Assembly (NCBI RefSeq): GCF_003987185.1
Contig: NZ_PIPS01000002.1
Coordinates: 62,001-126,000, forward strand
DNA length: 64,000 bases
From: Idiomarina aquatica
Lineage (GTDB): Bacteria > Pseudomonadota > Gammaproteobacteria > Enterobacterales > Alteromonadaceae
Direction: 5' to 3'
In this document: positions 9,489 to 19,258 of the stretch, piece by piece
Position numbering within the stretch: position 1 is the first letter of the stretch
Layout of the letters: each line of letters begins with the position of its first letter
The notes under the pieces: generated by a model
Told to the model about the DNA's origin: nothing
Database searches by the model: none
The model's input: only the letters and a program-made list of their open reading frames with translations
Made by a program: the position numbers and the translations under genes

Positions 9489-10829
9489 ATGAGCGATACG
9501 TTATTTCACCGTTTTTGTTCGGTACTGGATGGCTTATCGCTCAAGCCGCAACAACAAATTGTGATCGCGTTGGGCGGTGGCGCTGATTCACAAACCTTGT
9601 TGGACTGCGCCATGCGCTACCACCGCCAGCATCCTCACTATCGTTATCTTGCCATTCATCTTGACCATAGCTTCCATCCGGATTCGGCACAATGGTCAAC
9701 AACCATCGAGCAGGCTGTTAAAGCCTATGGTGTGGCGACACACTTCGAACCGCTTCAGGTTGACGTACTACCGCGGCAATCGAAAGAGGCGGCGGGACGC
9801 GAACGCCGTTATCAGCGTCTGCGCGAGCTCAGCGATGATGATGCCGTGATTTTGCTGGGTCAGCATCGTAATGACCAGATTGAAACCCTGTTGTTACAAC
9901 TCAACCGCGGCAGCGGGCCGAAGGGGCTGGCTGCGATGGCTGAAGTACACGATTGGTATGACAAGCGTAGATTGGTACGGCCATTACTGTCTGTCAGTAA
10001 AGAGGAAATCTACGCTTACGCGAGACAGCATCAACTGACCTGGATTGAAGACGATACCAATTACGACACGCGCATCGAGCGTAACTTTTTAAGGCATCAG
10101 GTGGTGCCGTTGCTGGAACAGCGTTGGCCGCAGTTCGGTGTGAGCGTATTACGTTCTACCCGCCTTTGTGCAGAACAGCAGGCTGTACTGGAAGAGTTGC
10201 TGGATCAACGCTTGCAGCAACAATTGATCGAGCACCCGCTGCTCGGCAGCGGATTGCCGGTCGACAGTCTGCGCAATCATAACGCCGCCATGCAGCGCGC
10301 GTTATTGCGGCGCTGGCTTGAACAGGCCAGCAGCGAAAGCACACCATTACCCAGTTTTCAGCAACTTGAGCAGATTCGTCTGCAGGCGCAGGAGGCTCGG
10401 GCAGATACCCGTATGAGCGTGCAATGCGCCGGCTATCAGGTGCGCTTTTATCAGATGGCATTGTGGTGGGTGCCGGAATGGCCGTCGGCCGTTCAGGTAA
10501 AAGAGATTACACAGCCGGGCTGGCACTCGTTACCGGAGCCCTGGGGTCGGGTGTGGCTGGATAATGAGTTAGTCGCTGCTTATCCGTTGGTGTTACAACA
10601 AGGTCTGGAACCGGGTAAATGGCAACATCCGCGCAGACAGGGACGAAAAACGCAGGCAGACTGGCTGAAGCAGGCACAGGTGCCGGCTTGGTTACGGACA
10701 TCCTGCCCCGTGCTACGGGTTGGTCAGGACTGGGTTTGGCTGCCGCCGGTCGGGTGGCTCAGTCTTCGTGCGAGCGAGCAGAACGCACCGACGTTACCAG
10801 AACCACGCTGGTCAGGCACAGCCCTGTGA
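9489..10829 (+). CDS. tilS: tRNA(Ile)-lysidine synthase
   Basis: A 446-residue ATP-dependent ligase that attaches lysine to C34 of tRNA-Ile(CAU) so that it reads AUA. Visible are the N-type ATP-pyrophosphatase domain with GGGADS at residues 29-34, HLDHSFHPDS, GQHRNDQIETLLLQLNRGSGPKG, EDDTNYDTRIERNFLR, and two carboxy-terminal tRNA-binding domains ending in WLPPVGW. The usual P-loop motif is SGGxDS; here the first serine is a glycine. I chose ATG 9489 over the upstream in-frame TTG at 9480 because the TTG would add only three residues and neither has a clear Shine-Dalgarno. The last 18 bases overlap the convergent GGDEF gene. It is the third gene of the dnaE-accA-tilS run. Confidence 0.93.
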   Translation: MSDTLFHRFCSVLDGLSLKPQQQIVIALGGGADSQTLLDCAMRYHRQHPHYRYLAIHLDHSFHPDSAQWSTTIEQAVKAYGVATHFEPLQVDVLPRQSKEAAGRERRYQRLRELSDDDAVILLGQHRNDQIETLLLQLNRGSGPKGLAAMAEVHDWYDKRRLVRPLLSVSKEEIYAYARQHQLTWIEDDTNYDTRIERNFLRHQVVPLLEQRWPQFGVSVLRSTRLCAEQQAVLEELLDQRLQQQLIEHPLLGSGLPVDSLRNHNAAMQRALLRRWLEQASSESTPLPSFQQLEQIRLQAQEARADTRMSVQCAGYQVRFYQMALWWVPEWPSAVQVKEITQPGWHSLPEPWGRVWLDNELVAAYPLVLQQGLEPGKWQHPRRQGRKTQADWLKQAQVPAWLRTSCPVLRVGQDWVWLPPVGWLSLRASEQNAPTLPEPRWSGTAL

Positions 10830-11729
10830 ACCACAATGGCGGTTTTTACCGCCGTGTTTGGCGCGATAAAGGTGTTTGTCGGCTTCTTCCAGTGTTTGTG
10901 CCACGGTATTAAAACATTCAAGCTGAGCTGTGCCTGCGCTGGTGCTGAGTTGGTAGCAGCTCAGTTCCTGACAGTTGGCGACCGCCTGGCGAATGCGTTG
11001 ATAAACGTCCTGAGCCTGGTGGTGATTGGTGTCTTCCATCACTACAACAAATTCATCACCGCCAAAGCGGAAGACCTGATCGCTGTCACGAACGGTGGAT
11101 TTTAGCAGCTCGGCAAAAATACGCAGGATGTCGTCGCCCTGGTGGTGGCCGTGACGATCGTTAACGTCTTTAAAACCGTCGAGATCAAGTATCATTACGG
11201 CATGGCGGCCGTCTTTTTGGCGCATCTGTTTTACGTGTAGGTGCTCAAGCACCTCTTCTAGCAAGGCTCGGTTGCCGAGACCGGTGAGATGGTCACGGAC
11301 GGCCAAACGATGCAACTGCGAAAACTTCAGTGCATTGCGTAACGGAAACGTCAGTTCGCGGTGCCATTGCTCAAGACGCATTTTTTGCGGCATGCTGAGC
11401 GGTTGTTTCAGGCTGTAAACCATTTGTCCAAGGTAGGACTGGTCAGCATACAGCATGACGGCGTGCTGATGGTGATTATCACCAAATTCGCCGATAAGGT
11501 TAAACAGTTGGTCGTCGGAAACAAACTGCAGAGCTTCAATGTCGATGCGGGCCTTTATAAACTCGGCATAGACGGATAATAACTGATGGGCGTCCAGAGT
11601 GGTCTGCAACACCTCGGTTAGGGTATTGGAACGGGACAGCTCTTTACTGCAGGTCAGTTGACTGACCTGAGATTGCGAACGAATGGCGTTGTGCGCTTTA
11701 ACTTTTCCGAAAACGACTTTACTGAGCAT
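10812..11729 (-). CDS. GGDEF-domain diguanylate cyclase
   Basis: A 305-residue cytoplasmic protein expected to make cyclic di-GMP. The carboxy half is a complete GGDEF domain: DHLTGLGNR at its start, DLDGFKDVND for metal binding, the signature RFGGDEF, and an inhibitory RxxD site (RDSD) exactly five residues before GGDEF. The amino-terminal ~130 residues have no family I recognise and show no membrane helix. An ATG 54 bases further upstream (11783) would add 18 residues but has no ribosome-binding site, while the ATG at 11729 has AGGAC at good spacing; I use the latter. It is convergent with tilS. Confidence 0.88.
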   Translation of the reverse strand: MLSKVVFGKVKAHNAIRSQSQVSQLTCSKELSRSNTLTEVLQTTLDAHQLLSVYAEFIKARIDIEALQFVSDDQLFNLIGEFGDNHHQHAVMLYADQSYLGQMVYSLKQPLSMPQKMRLEQWHRELTFPLRNALKFSQLHRLAVRDHLTGLGNRALLEEVLEHLHVKQMRQKDGRHAVMILDLDGFKDVNDRHGHHQGDDILRIFAELLKSTVRDSDQVFRFGGDEFVVVMEDTNHHQAQDVYQRIRQAVANCQELSCYQLSTSAGTAQLECFNTVAQTLEEADKHLYRAKHGGKNRHCGSQGCA

Positions 11730-11912
11730 AATCTTGTCCTGGCGTAATACAGATGACGCAATATTGACGATGAGAATAGACATTCAAAAACTATGCCAAG
11801 CAGATAAAGAATTATAAAAACAACGACTTAACAAAGTCATGTTAACGTCATGATGTGGGTGTTATTATTTTGACGGCGGTTTTTTGCCGCATCGGCCAAC
11901 AGGGAGAACAGC

Positions 11913-13880
11913 ATGTACGGAACCTTTACCAGCTTATTGTTATTGCTCGGCGTTGCGGTGGCGTTGGTGTGGGCGTTTCGGCGCATAAAACTACCGGCGA
12001 TTCTCGCCTATTTGTGCGCCGGTATCATTGCCGGTCCCCATGTCATGGGCTGGATTCCTGATCCGGACGAATATCATCTGATCGCCGAGCTGGGTATCGT
12101 ACTGTTGCTGTTTTCCCTTGGGTTGGAGTTCTCATTACCGAAAATGATTGCGATGCGGCGGCTGGTATTTGGTCTCGGCGCAGCGCAGGTGCTTGGATCG
12201 CTGTTGGTGTTTTTAACCATTGGCTTTTTGATACTCGGCAATTGGGCGTCGGCGCTGGCAGTAGCGGGGGCGTTGGCGCTGTCGTCGACGGCGGTCGTGA
12301 TCAAACAATTGAGCGAAAGCTCGCAAACAGCAACACGCCGCGGTCAGGTCAGTGTCGCGATACTGTTGTTTCAGGATATCGCGGTGGTACCCCTGCTGAT
12401 CGTTATTCCACTGCTGGCCGGCGGTGGCAGTGACGGTAGCATTGCCTACAGTCTGCTGATGGCGATGGTCAAAGGCGCTGCGGTCATCGCCGTATTGATG
12501 GCCGTGGGTAAGTGGATCTTACCGTTCGCATTTCGGGAGATTGCCAATCAGCGCACTGATGAACTGTTTGTGTTGGCAACGTTACTGGTGGCACTGGTGG
12601 CAGGGGGACTGACTCATGCGTTTGGTCTGTCAATGGCGCTGGGTGCGTTCTTGGCCGGTATGATGCTTGGTGAGAGTAAATACAAACACCAGCTTGAAGC
12701 CGATATCCGCCCGTTTCGCGACATTTTGATGGGTCTGTTTTTCACCACCGTCGGTATGCAGTTGGCATTAAACAGTTTTATACAGTCATTGCACTGGGTC
12801 TTGCTCATTATTCTGGGCATGGCATTGGTTAAGCTGCTGATCATTCGTTACGTGGCGAAGGCGCTGGGAGAGCGCGACCGGGATGCCTGGGGGAGTGCGG
12901 TATCACTGTTTCAAATGGGTGAGTTTGGTTTCGTTATTGTCGCGTTGGCCAGCAGTTATCAGTTGCTCAGTGCCGACGTGTCGTCGATATTGATTGGGGT
13001 TGGCGTGTTCAGCATGGCGGTGACGCCGTTGGTGATTCAAAAACTGCAACCGCTGGTTTCGATGCTTGTCAGAGAGAGCGAGGCTGAACCTAATATCGAG
13101 CAAAAAGTTGACGCGAGCACGAGTGAACATCAAGTACTGATCTGTGGCTTTGGTCGGGTCGGGCAAACAGTGAGCCGCTTTTTGGATGCTGAAGGCATAC
13201 GCCATATTGCGGTGGATAACGACCCCATGCGGGTACAGGAAGCGGTGGCCGGCGGCGCCCCCGTTTACTTTGGTGACAGTGCCAAACGCGATATTCTGCG
13301 AGCGGTCGGTGCCGCCAGGGTGCCGCTGATCATCATCAGTTTTTCCGACGATCAGCGCGCCATCGAAGTGCTACGTGAAATTCGTGCGATGAACGAAAAA
13401 GCTTACGTCATCGTGCGCAGCCGGGACGACCTCAACCTCGATAAGCTCAATGAAGCTGGCGCCTCACAAGTGGTACCGGACACGCTGGAAGCCAGTCTGA
13501 TGCTGATTTCGCACGTGCTGAGCCATAGCGGTATTCCTATTCGTCGAATCTTATCCAGGCTGGAACAGGAACGGCGCAATCATTACGGCGATATGCACGG
13601 CTTTTATCCGGGCTCGCAAACCACCATTGATCATGAAACCGCGGATAAACTCGAGTTTTTGCATGCCGTCAACCTGCCGGAACAGGCGTGGGCAGTAGGC
13701 CAGGCCGTTGCTGATTTAGACTGGGATGCCCATGAGGTGAAACTAAAAGCGCTGCGCCGTGACGATGTCGAGGTGGAAGAGCCGGCGTCGCAGTTGGAAC
13801 TGCGTGCCGGCGATGTTGTGCTATTGAGCGGCAAGCCACGTCACGTCGAGTCTGCAGAGCGATGGCTATTGGAAGGTTAA
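11913..13880 (+). CDS. Kef/YbaL-type monovalent cation:proton antiporter (CPA2)
   Basis: A 655-residue inner-membrane protein. The first ~385 residues are about 12 membrane helices of the Na+/H+ exchanger fold with the CPA2 blocks GIIAGPHVMGWIPD, LGIVLLLFSLGLEF and the acidic LFQDIAVVPLL. From about residue 405 comes a TrkA-N (KTN/RCK) nucleotide-binding domain, HQVLICGFGRVGQTVSRFL with a Rossmann GxGxxG, then a TrkA-C-like domain ending in AGDVVLLSGKP. By family it moves K+ or Na+ against protons under nucleotide control; the partner KefF/KefG oxidoreductase is not next to it, so YbaL-like is the closer guess. ATG 11913 follows CAGGGAG. Confidence 0.9.
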   Translation: MYGTFTSLLLLLGVAVALVWAFRRIKLPAILAYLCAGIIAGPHVMGWIPDPDEYHLIAELGIVLLLFSLGLEFSLPKMIAMRRLVFGLGAAQVLGSLLVFLTIGFLILGNWASALAVAGALALSSTAVVIKQLSESSQTATRRGQVSVAILLFQDIAVVPLLIVIPLLAGGGSDGSIAYSLLMAMVKGAAVIAVLMAVGKWILPFAFREIANQRTDELFVLATLLVALVAGGLTHAFGLSMALGAFLAGMMLGESKYKHQLEADIRPFRDILMGLFFTTVGMQLALNSFIQSLHWVLLIILGMALVKLLIIRYVAKALGERDRDAWGSAVSLFQMGEFGFVIVALASSYQLLSADVSSILIGVGVFSMAVTPLVIQKLQPLVSMLVRESEAEPNIEQKVDASTSEHQVLICGFGRVGQTVSRFLDAEGIRHIAVDNDPMRVQEAVAGGAPVYFGDSAKRDILRAVGAARVPLIIISFSDDQRAIEVLREIRAMNEKAYVIVRSRDDLNLDKLNEAGASQVVPDTLEASLMLISHVLSHSGIPIRRILSRLEQERRNHYGDMHGFYPGSQTTIDHETADKLEFLHAVNLPEQAWAVGQAVADLDWDAHEVKLKALRRDDVEVEEPASQLELRAGDVVLLSGKPRHVESAERWLLEG

Positions 13881-13918
13881 GCTTTTTGTAATAGTCCGTT
13901 ACAACTTATCTCCGAAAA

Positions 13919-14014
13919 ATCACAGTTCGCAACAGTTAAGGTCTAACAATTTACATTTGTTAGATCGATAATAACAGTCAGTTGAATCCATCTAACTGTT
14001 GAGCGAACTGTGAT
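13919..14014. promoter_or_regulatory. Nested inverted repeats ahead of RND efflux operon
   Basis: Two dyads are nested. The outer one pairs 13919-13938 (ATCACAGTTCGCAACAGTTA) with 13993-14014, which is its reverse complement apart from a two-base insertion. The inner one pairs TCTAACAA (13942-13949) with TTGTTAGA (13957-13964) around seven bases. A further AACAGT half site lies at 13973. The right outer arm runs into the start codon of the adaptor gene. This looks like a repressor operator region (TetR-type repressors often use such dyads) or a leader that hides the start codon; no regulator gene is adjacent. Confidence 0.6.
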
Positions 14015-15233
14015 GAAATTAAAAAAACGAGCGTTTATTCCACCGCTAATTATTGTTTTAGCGATCGTTCTTTCGGTAGTGGCCAGTATGTCGGCTAAGC
14101 CACCGGAAACGCGTCAGCAGCAAAAACCTGCGGCGATGGTCGAAGTCAAAGAAGTAACTCCACGTGATATGACCTTCCTGGTCGACTCGCAGGGAACCGC
14201 CATGCCGAAACACTCGACCACGTTATTGGCGGAAGTCAGTGGTCAGATTGTTGAGGTTGCCGACAAATACAACGCGGGTGGTTTCTTTAAGCAGGGTGAG
14301 ATGCTGTTGCAAATCGACCCGTCCGACTACGAAGTAGCCGTGCAGCAAGCGCGCGCCCAGTTGCTGCAGGCGCAGGCCGCGTTGGAAGAAGAAAAAGCAC
14401 GTGCCAAAGTGGCAGAAGAAGAATGGTCACAGTTTACCGATGGTGAAGCTCCGGCATTGGGTTTGCGTAAGCCGCAACTGGCCAGCGCTTATGCGGCATT
14501 GGAATCTGCTCAAGCCAATCTGGCTATGGCGGAGCGCAACCTAGAGCGCACAACCATCAGAGCGCCGTACGACAGTGTACTGCGCAGCAAACAAGCAGAC
14601 CTGGGTCAGTTTGTCGGCGCCGGTGCACAAATCGCGACGTTGTTCGGCACTGAAGTCGCTGAAGTTCGCCTGCCGCTGAGTGACCTTGACGTTACCTACC
14701 TCAATCTGCCGGGTGAAACCGACACGCAACCGAAAGTGTTGCTGGAATCACAAGTCTCCGGTGTCGATACACAGTGGATGGGCAACCTGGTTCGCACCGA
14801 AGGCGTTCTTGACGAAGCCAGCCGTGTCATTTACGGCGTTGTCGAAGTTAAAGACCCTTATAACCTAGCGGGTCAGACACACACGGCACCCTTACGTTTC
14901 GGCCGTTTTGTGCAAGCGCAGGTTGAAGGTCAGGAAGTGACCGGTGTGATGGAAGTACCAACCTATGCCATTAACCCGGACGGCACCGTATGGACCGTTG
15001 CTGAAGATCGCAAACTGAAGAAAAAATCGATTGAAGTGGTTCGCACTCAGCAAAATACCAGCATTGTAAGTTCAGGATTGGAAGCGGGTGACTTAGTAGT
15101 GCTTACCCAGTTGAAGAACGCGCTGAATGGTATGACCGTGCGGTTGGAAGGGGATCCTTTGCCAGAACAGATGGAAACCGCTGCCAAGAGTGAAGAACAA
15201 GTGGCTGGTAATGCCAATAGCCAGAGTGAGTAA
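14013..15233 (+). CDS. RND efflux periplasmic adaptor (membrane fusion protein)
   Basis: A 406-residue HlyD/AcrA-type adaptor that links an inner-membrane RND pump to an outer-membrane channel. One amino-terminal membrane anchor (FIPPLIIVLAIVLSVVASM), then a lipoyl/barrel-sandwich half (VSGQIVEVADKYNAGGFFKQGEMLLQI), a coiled-coil hairpin rich in Ala/Gln/Glu (about 110-175), the second lipoyl half (IRAPYDSVLRSKQADLGQFVGAG) and beta-barrel and membrane-proximal domains. An in-frame GTG directly before ATG 14013 is the alternative start; both lie inside the right arm of the dyad described above. The stop is five bases from the pump gene, so they form one operon. Substrates are unknown. Confidence 0.92.
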   Translation: MKLKKRAFIPPLIIVLAIVLSVVASMSAKPPETRQQQKPAAMVEVKEVTPRDMTFLVDSQGTAMPKHSTTLLAEVSGQIVEVADKYNAGGFFKQGEMLLQIDPSDYEVAVQQARAQLLQAQAALEEEKARAKVAEEEWSQFTDGEAPALGLRKPQLASAYAALESAQANLAMAERNLERTTIRAPYDSVLRSKQADLGQFVGAGAQIATLFGTEVAEVRLPLSDLDVTYLNLPGETDTQPKVLLESQVSGVDTQWMGNLVRTEGVLDEASRVIYGVVEVKDPYNLAGQTHTAPLRFGRFVQAQVEGQEVTGVMEVPTYAINPDGTVWTVAEDRKLKKKSIEVVRTQQNTSIVSSGLEAGDLVVLTQLKNALNGMTVRLEGDPLPEQMETAAKSEEQVAGNANSQSE

Positions 15234-15238
15234 GCATT

Positions 15239-18200
15239 ATGTCCGCAGATACTCGTAAAGGAATAATTTCGTGGTTTGCCCGCAACTCTGTTGCGGCAAA
15301 CCTGCTAATGATATTGATACTGGTTGCCGGAGCGATGTCGGTATTTTCGGTCCGCAAGCAGATGTTTCCGGAAATTGAACTGAATATCATCAGCATCCAG
15401 GTGCCGTTCCCGGGCGCCGCGCCACAGGAAGTTGAGCAAGGCGTCATCATGCTCATCGAAGACGCGCTGGAAGACGTCGACGGTGTTGAAGAAATGACCT
15501 CGCGTTCGCAGGAAGGGATCGGTAGTGTCACCATCGAGGTTGAACCGGACTACGACGTCCAGGTGGTGATGGACGAAGTGAAAATGTTGGTGGATGCAAT
15601 CCCCAACTTTCCGCAACAAATTGAAAAACCGAACATTTATCGAGTACGTCCTAACCGTGAAGTCATTTGGATGACGGTGTATGGCGATGTTAATGAGCGA
15701 ACCCGTAAAGAATTAGCCAAAAGCATTCGCGATGAGCTGAAGTCGGTTGGCGGTATCACCAAAGTTGATGTGGTCGGCGATCGCAATTATGAGATTTCGA
15801 TTGAAATCTCGCAGCAGGATCTTGAGCGTTATGGTTTGTCGTTCCAGCAAATCGTTAATGCGGTACGCGGCACTTCAATTGACGTCGCCGGTGGTTCGAT
15901 TAAAACGCCTAATGGCGACATCTTGTTGCGAGCCAATAACCAAGCCTATCAGGGCGGCGAGTTCGAGAAAATTGTGTTATTGAGTCGTCCGGATGGTACC
16001 CGTTTGACCCTCGGCGACATCGCCACGGTAGAAGACGGCTTTGTCGAAACGGAGGCCTTCACGCGCTTCGATGGCAAACCGGCAACCTTTATCCGGGTGA
16101 ATTCCGTCGGTGACCAGAACGACCTGAAAATTGCTGAGTATGTGCGTAATTACGTCGAACGCAAACAACAAGAGCTGCCTGACGAAGTTCAGTTGGCGCA
16201 GTGGGGAGACTCGTCCTATTACTTGCAAGGTCGTCTCGACTTGATGTTGAACAATATGTGGATGGGTGGCCTGCTGGTCTTCCTGATGCTGTCGTTGTTC
16301 CTGCAATTGCGGTTGGCATTCTGGGTTATGCTGGGTATTCCGGTGTGCTTCCTGGGTACCATTGCACTGATGCCGTTACCGATGTTTGATATCTCCATTA
16401 ACATGATCTCGTTGTTTGGCTTTATCTTGGTGCTCGGGATAGTGGTCGATGATGCGATAGTCATAGGGGAGAGTGCCTACACCGAAATCGAGGAGAAAGG
16501 TAAGTCCATCGATAACGTGGTGGCCGGCGCACAGCGAGTGGCTATGCCCGCGACCTTTGGTGTACTAACCACCATGGTTGCCTTTATTCCGATGTTGATG
16601 GTTGACGGTGGCATGGGAGCGATCTGGGAGTCCATCGCCTGGGTGGTCATTCTGTGTCTGGGCTTTTCACTGGTGGAATCCAAACTGATCCTGCCGGCGC
16701 ATATAGCCAACATGAAATACTCGAAGGTGACGACGGAGAAGCCGAATGCGTTCCAGCGTTTCCGTAATGGCTTTGCCAATTCGGTACAACGTTTTGTCAA
16801 CTCCAAGTACCGTCCGTTCCTGAAAAAATGTCTGCACTACCGTTACACCACGTTGGCAACCTTTGTGGGTATGTTGATCTTAATGATTGGTTTGATCAGT
16901 GGCGGTATCGTGCGCTGGGTATTCTTCCCGGATATCCCCAGTGACTTTATCCGGGCTAACGTAGAAATGCAGCCGGGTACATCAGAAGAACGAACCATTG
17001 AAGTACTCACCGAAGTGTCGGCGGCGCTGAGCAAGGTTGATGACAAAGCCGAAGAAAGCGAAGGTGAAGGGGTTGTTCGTCATACCAATATCTGGATGAA
17101 CGGCACCGAATCAGGCACCGTATTTGCCGAGCTTAAGAAGGGTGAGGAACGCAACATTGACGGCTATGAAATCGTTAATCAATGGCGTGAAATGGTGCCG
17201 GAACTCGCCGGAGTACGGTCTATCAACTTCCAGGGCGGTATCGGCGGTGGTAGTGGCTTCGACCTTGAGTTCCAGCTTGTTGGCGAGGATCTTAACCAGT
17301 TAAAGGCTGCCGCTGATGAACTGAAAGTGGTGTTGGGTGAATACGACGGTGTGTTCGATATCGAAGATACCTTCGGCGATGGTAAAGACGAAATTCTGGT
17401 GACCACCAAGCCACTGGCGGAAGCCATGGGCATTAACCTGGCCGAGCTGGCTACCCAAGTGCGTTACGCTTTCTACGGTGCCGAAGCACAGCGTATTCAG
17501 CGCGGTGACGAGGAAGTGCGGGTGATGGTGCGTTATCCGGAAGAACAACGCCAGTCGGTCGGTAATTTGCAGGACATGAAATTACGGACGGCCGACGGTG
17601 CTGAGATCCCGTTCACCGAGTTAGCTGAAATTGAATTTGCCGAGGGTTATTCAACCATTACCCGGATTAACCGTGAGCGTTCCGTGAATGTCAGAGCACG
17701 GGTTGATAAAGAGTCGGTTGAACCTTTCCGCATCGTTAAAGAGGTTCGCGAGCAGAAAATCCAGGCAATTCTGGACAAGTACCCAAGCGTTGGCTTCCAG
17801 TTGCAGGGCGCGACTCAGGACGAAGCAGAAGCAACCGGCTCACTGGCGATTGGTGGTCTATTAGCGATGTTGGCGGTGTACGCGTTAATGGCGGTACCAC
17901 TTAAGTCTTACAGTCAACCGCTGATCATTATGTCGGTGATTCCGTTTGGTATGATCGGCGCGGTACTGGGTCACTGGATCCTGGGTATGCCGGTCAGTAT
18001 CTTAAGCTTGTTCGGTATCATTGCGCTGGCAGGGGTTGTGGTAAACGATTCGTTGGTGATGGTGGATTACGTCAACAAAGCACGGGCTGCAGGAACAGAC
18101 TTGCGTCATGCCGTACTTGATGCCGGTTGTCGCCGTTTCCGCGCAATTACGTTGACCTCACTGACCACCTTCTTCGGTCTATTACCTATCGTGCTGGAGA

Positions 18201-18415
18201 AGAGCCTGCAGGCGAAGATCGTTATCCCAATGGCGATATCACTGGCATTCGGTATCATCTTTGCCACAGTGATTACGCTGTTGCTGATACCTTGTCTGTA
18301 CTTGATTCTGGCCGATGCCAAACGCGGTATGCAGTCGTTCCTGTCCTGGTACGGCCTGGCAAAACCGCCGGAACCGAAAGACATGACAACCAAAGAAGCG
18401 TTGGAAAATTATTAA
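15239..18415 (+). CDS. RND efflux pump permease subunit (AcrB family)
   Basis: A 1058-residue proton-driven inner-membrane pump. It shows the family pattern: helix 1 after WFARNSVAANLLMILILVAG, a large periplasmic loop beginning QVPFPGAAPQEVEQGV, helices 2-6 with the proton-relay aspartates in GIVVDDAIVIGES, then the repeat of this plan in the second half with GVVVNDSLVMVDYVN. Length and order are complete. The sequence resembles the short-name efflux RND transporter permease group of Vibrio and Alteromonadales (VexH/MdtC-like) rather than metal-type CusA/CzcA. No outer-membrane channel gene is in this operon, so it presumably uses TolC encoded elsewhere. Followed by a strong terminator. Confidence 0.94.
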   Translation: MSADTRKGIISWFARNSVAANLLMILILVAGAMSVFSVRKQMFPEIELNIISIQVPFPGAAPQEVEQGVIMLIEDALEDVDGVEEMTSRSQEGIGSVTIEVEPDYDVQVVMDEVKMLVDAIPNFPQQIEKPNIYRVRPNREVIWMTVYGDVNERTRKELAKSIRDELKSVGGITKVDVVGDRNYEISIEISQQDLERYGLSFQQIVNAVRGTSIDVAGGSIKTPNGDILLRANNQAYQGGEFEKIVLLSRPDGTRLTLGDIATVEDGFVETEAFTRFDGKPATFIRVNSVGDQNDLKIAEYVRNYVERKQQELPDEVQLAQWGDSSYYLQGRLDLMLNNMWMGGLLVFLMLSLFLQLRLAFWVMLGIPVCFLGTIALMPLPMFDISINMISLFGFILVLGIVVDDAIVIGESAYTEIEEKGKSIDNVVAGAQRVAMPATFGVLTTMVAFIPMLMVDGGMGAIWESIAWVVILCLGFSLVESKLILPAHIANMKYSKVTTEKPNAFQRFRNGFANSVQRFVNSKYRPFLKKCLHYRYTTLATFVGMLILMIGLISGGIVRWVFFPDIPSDFIRANVEMQPGTSEERTIEVLTEVSAALSKVDDKAEESEGEGVVRHTNIWMNGTESGTVFAELKKGEERNIDGYEIVNQWREMVPELAGVRSINFQGGIGGGSGFDLEFQLVGEDLNQLKAAADELKVVLGEYDGVFDIEDTFGDGKDEILVTTKPLAEAMGINLAELATQVRYAFYGAEAQRIQRGDEEVRVMVRYPEEQRQSVGNLQDMKLRTADGAEIPFTELAEIEFAEGYSTITRINRERSVNVRARVDKESVEPFRIVKEVREQKIQAILDKYPSVGFQLQGATQDEAEATGSLAIGGLLAMLAVYALMAVPLKSYSQPLIIMSVIPFGMIGAVLGHWILGMPVSILSLFGIIALAGVVVNDSLVMVDYVNKARAAGTDLRHAVLDAGCRRFRAITLTSLTTFFGLLPIVLEKSLQAKIVIPMAISLAFGIIFATVITLLLIPCLYLILADAKRGMQSFLSWYGLAKPPEPKDMTTKEALENY

Positions 18416-18433
18416 CCGAATAACGCATCAACT

Positions 18434-18467
18434 AAGGCCGCAACATTAAGTTGCGGCCTTTTTTTAT
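18434..18467 (+). terminator. Terminator of RND operon
   Basis: AAGGCCGCAA (18434-18443) pairs perfectly with TTGCGGCCTT (18451-18460) around a seven-base loop, followed by T7. Confidence 0.92.
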
Positions 18468-18535
18468 TGGTGTGTGTCATAATTTGTTAATATAGTCGCC
18501 ATAGACTGAAACCAAACTCTCAGGACGACTGCATC

Positions 18536-19246
18536 ATGCTGTTATCAGCGCTCGATTTTATTGCCTTAGTGTTTTTCTTTGTCAGCTGGGTTGGCTATTC
18601 ACTGTTTGCCCGTAAGCGAGCGAAGACCACACATTGCCTTTCTAGCATTTTGTGTACGCTGCGTATCGACTGGATGCAGACCGTGATGCACAAAGACAAC
18701 CAAATTGCCGATGCGTCATTGATTGGTAATGTCGAGCGAACCGTTACTTTTTTTGCCTCATCAACGGTGTTAGTACTGGCCGGTGTGATTACCGTATTAG
18801 CGCATTCCGAGGAAGTGGTCGAAGTGCTTAACGAACTGCCGTTGACGCCGCCCTCAAGCCCGATCATGGTGCAGTTTCAACTGGCGGTACTGGCAATGAT
18901 CTTTATTTACGCCTTTTTTAAGTTCACCTGGTCGATACGGCAGTTTGGTTTCGTTTCGGTACTGTTGGGCGCATCGGTGAAGTATCAGCAACAAAACCGT
19001 AGCGAGGAAGAACGGGTCGCGTTTGCCAATCATGCCGCCAAGGTGCTCGATCAGTCGGGACATGAATACAACAAAGGATTGCGCACCTACTATTTCGCGC
19101 TGGCTTATCTTGCCTGGTTTTTGCACCCGCTCATGCTGATTATTGCCAGCAGTATCGTTGTCGTGATTCTGTATCGACGTGAATACAATTCGAGAGTGCT
19201 GCGGCACTTGCTTGCCACTCATGGTTTTGAACCCGGGAAAAAATAA
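18536..19246 (+). CDS. DUF599 family membrane protein
   Basis: A 236-residue inner-membrane protein with four or five hydrophobic helices: one at the very amino end (DFIALVFFFVSWVGYSLFA), one near residues 75-90, one near 115-130 and a pair near 185-220. The blocks RIDWMQTVM, DNQIADASLIGN and FKFTWSIRQFGF fit the DUF599 family as I remember it. No function is known. ATG 18536 is preceded by CAGGACG. It ends 12 bases before astE; with AGGAG inside that gap, co-transcription with astE is possible. Confidence 0.82.
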   Translation: MLLSALDFIALVFFFVSWVGYSLFARKRAKTTHCLSSILCTLRIDWMQTVMHKDNQIADASLIGNVERTVTFFASSTVLVLAGVITVLAHSEEVVEVLNELPLTPPSSPIMVQFQLAVLAMIFIYAFFKFTWSIRQFGFVSVLLGASVKYQQQNRSEEERVAFANHAAKVLDQSGHEYNKGLRTYYFALAYLAWFLHPLMLIIASSIVVVILYRREYNSRVLRHLLATHGFEPGKK

Positions 19247-19258
19247 CAGGAGTCAGGT

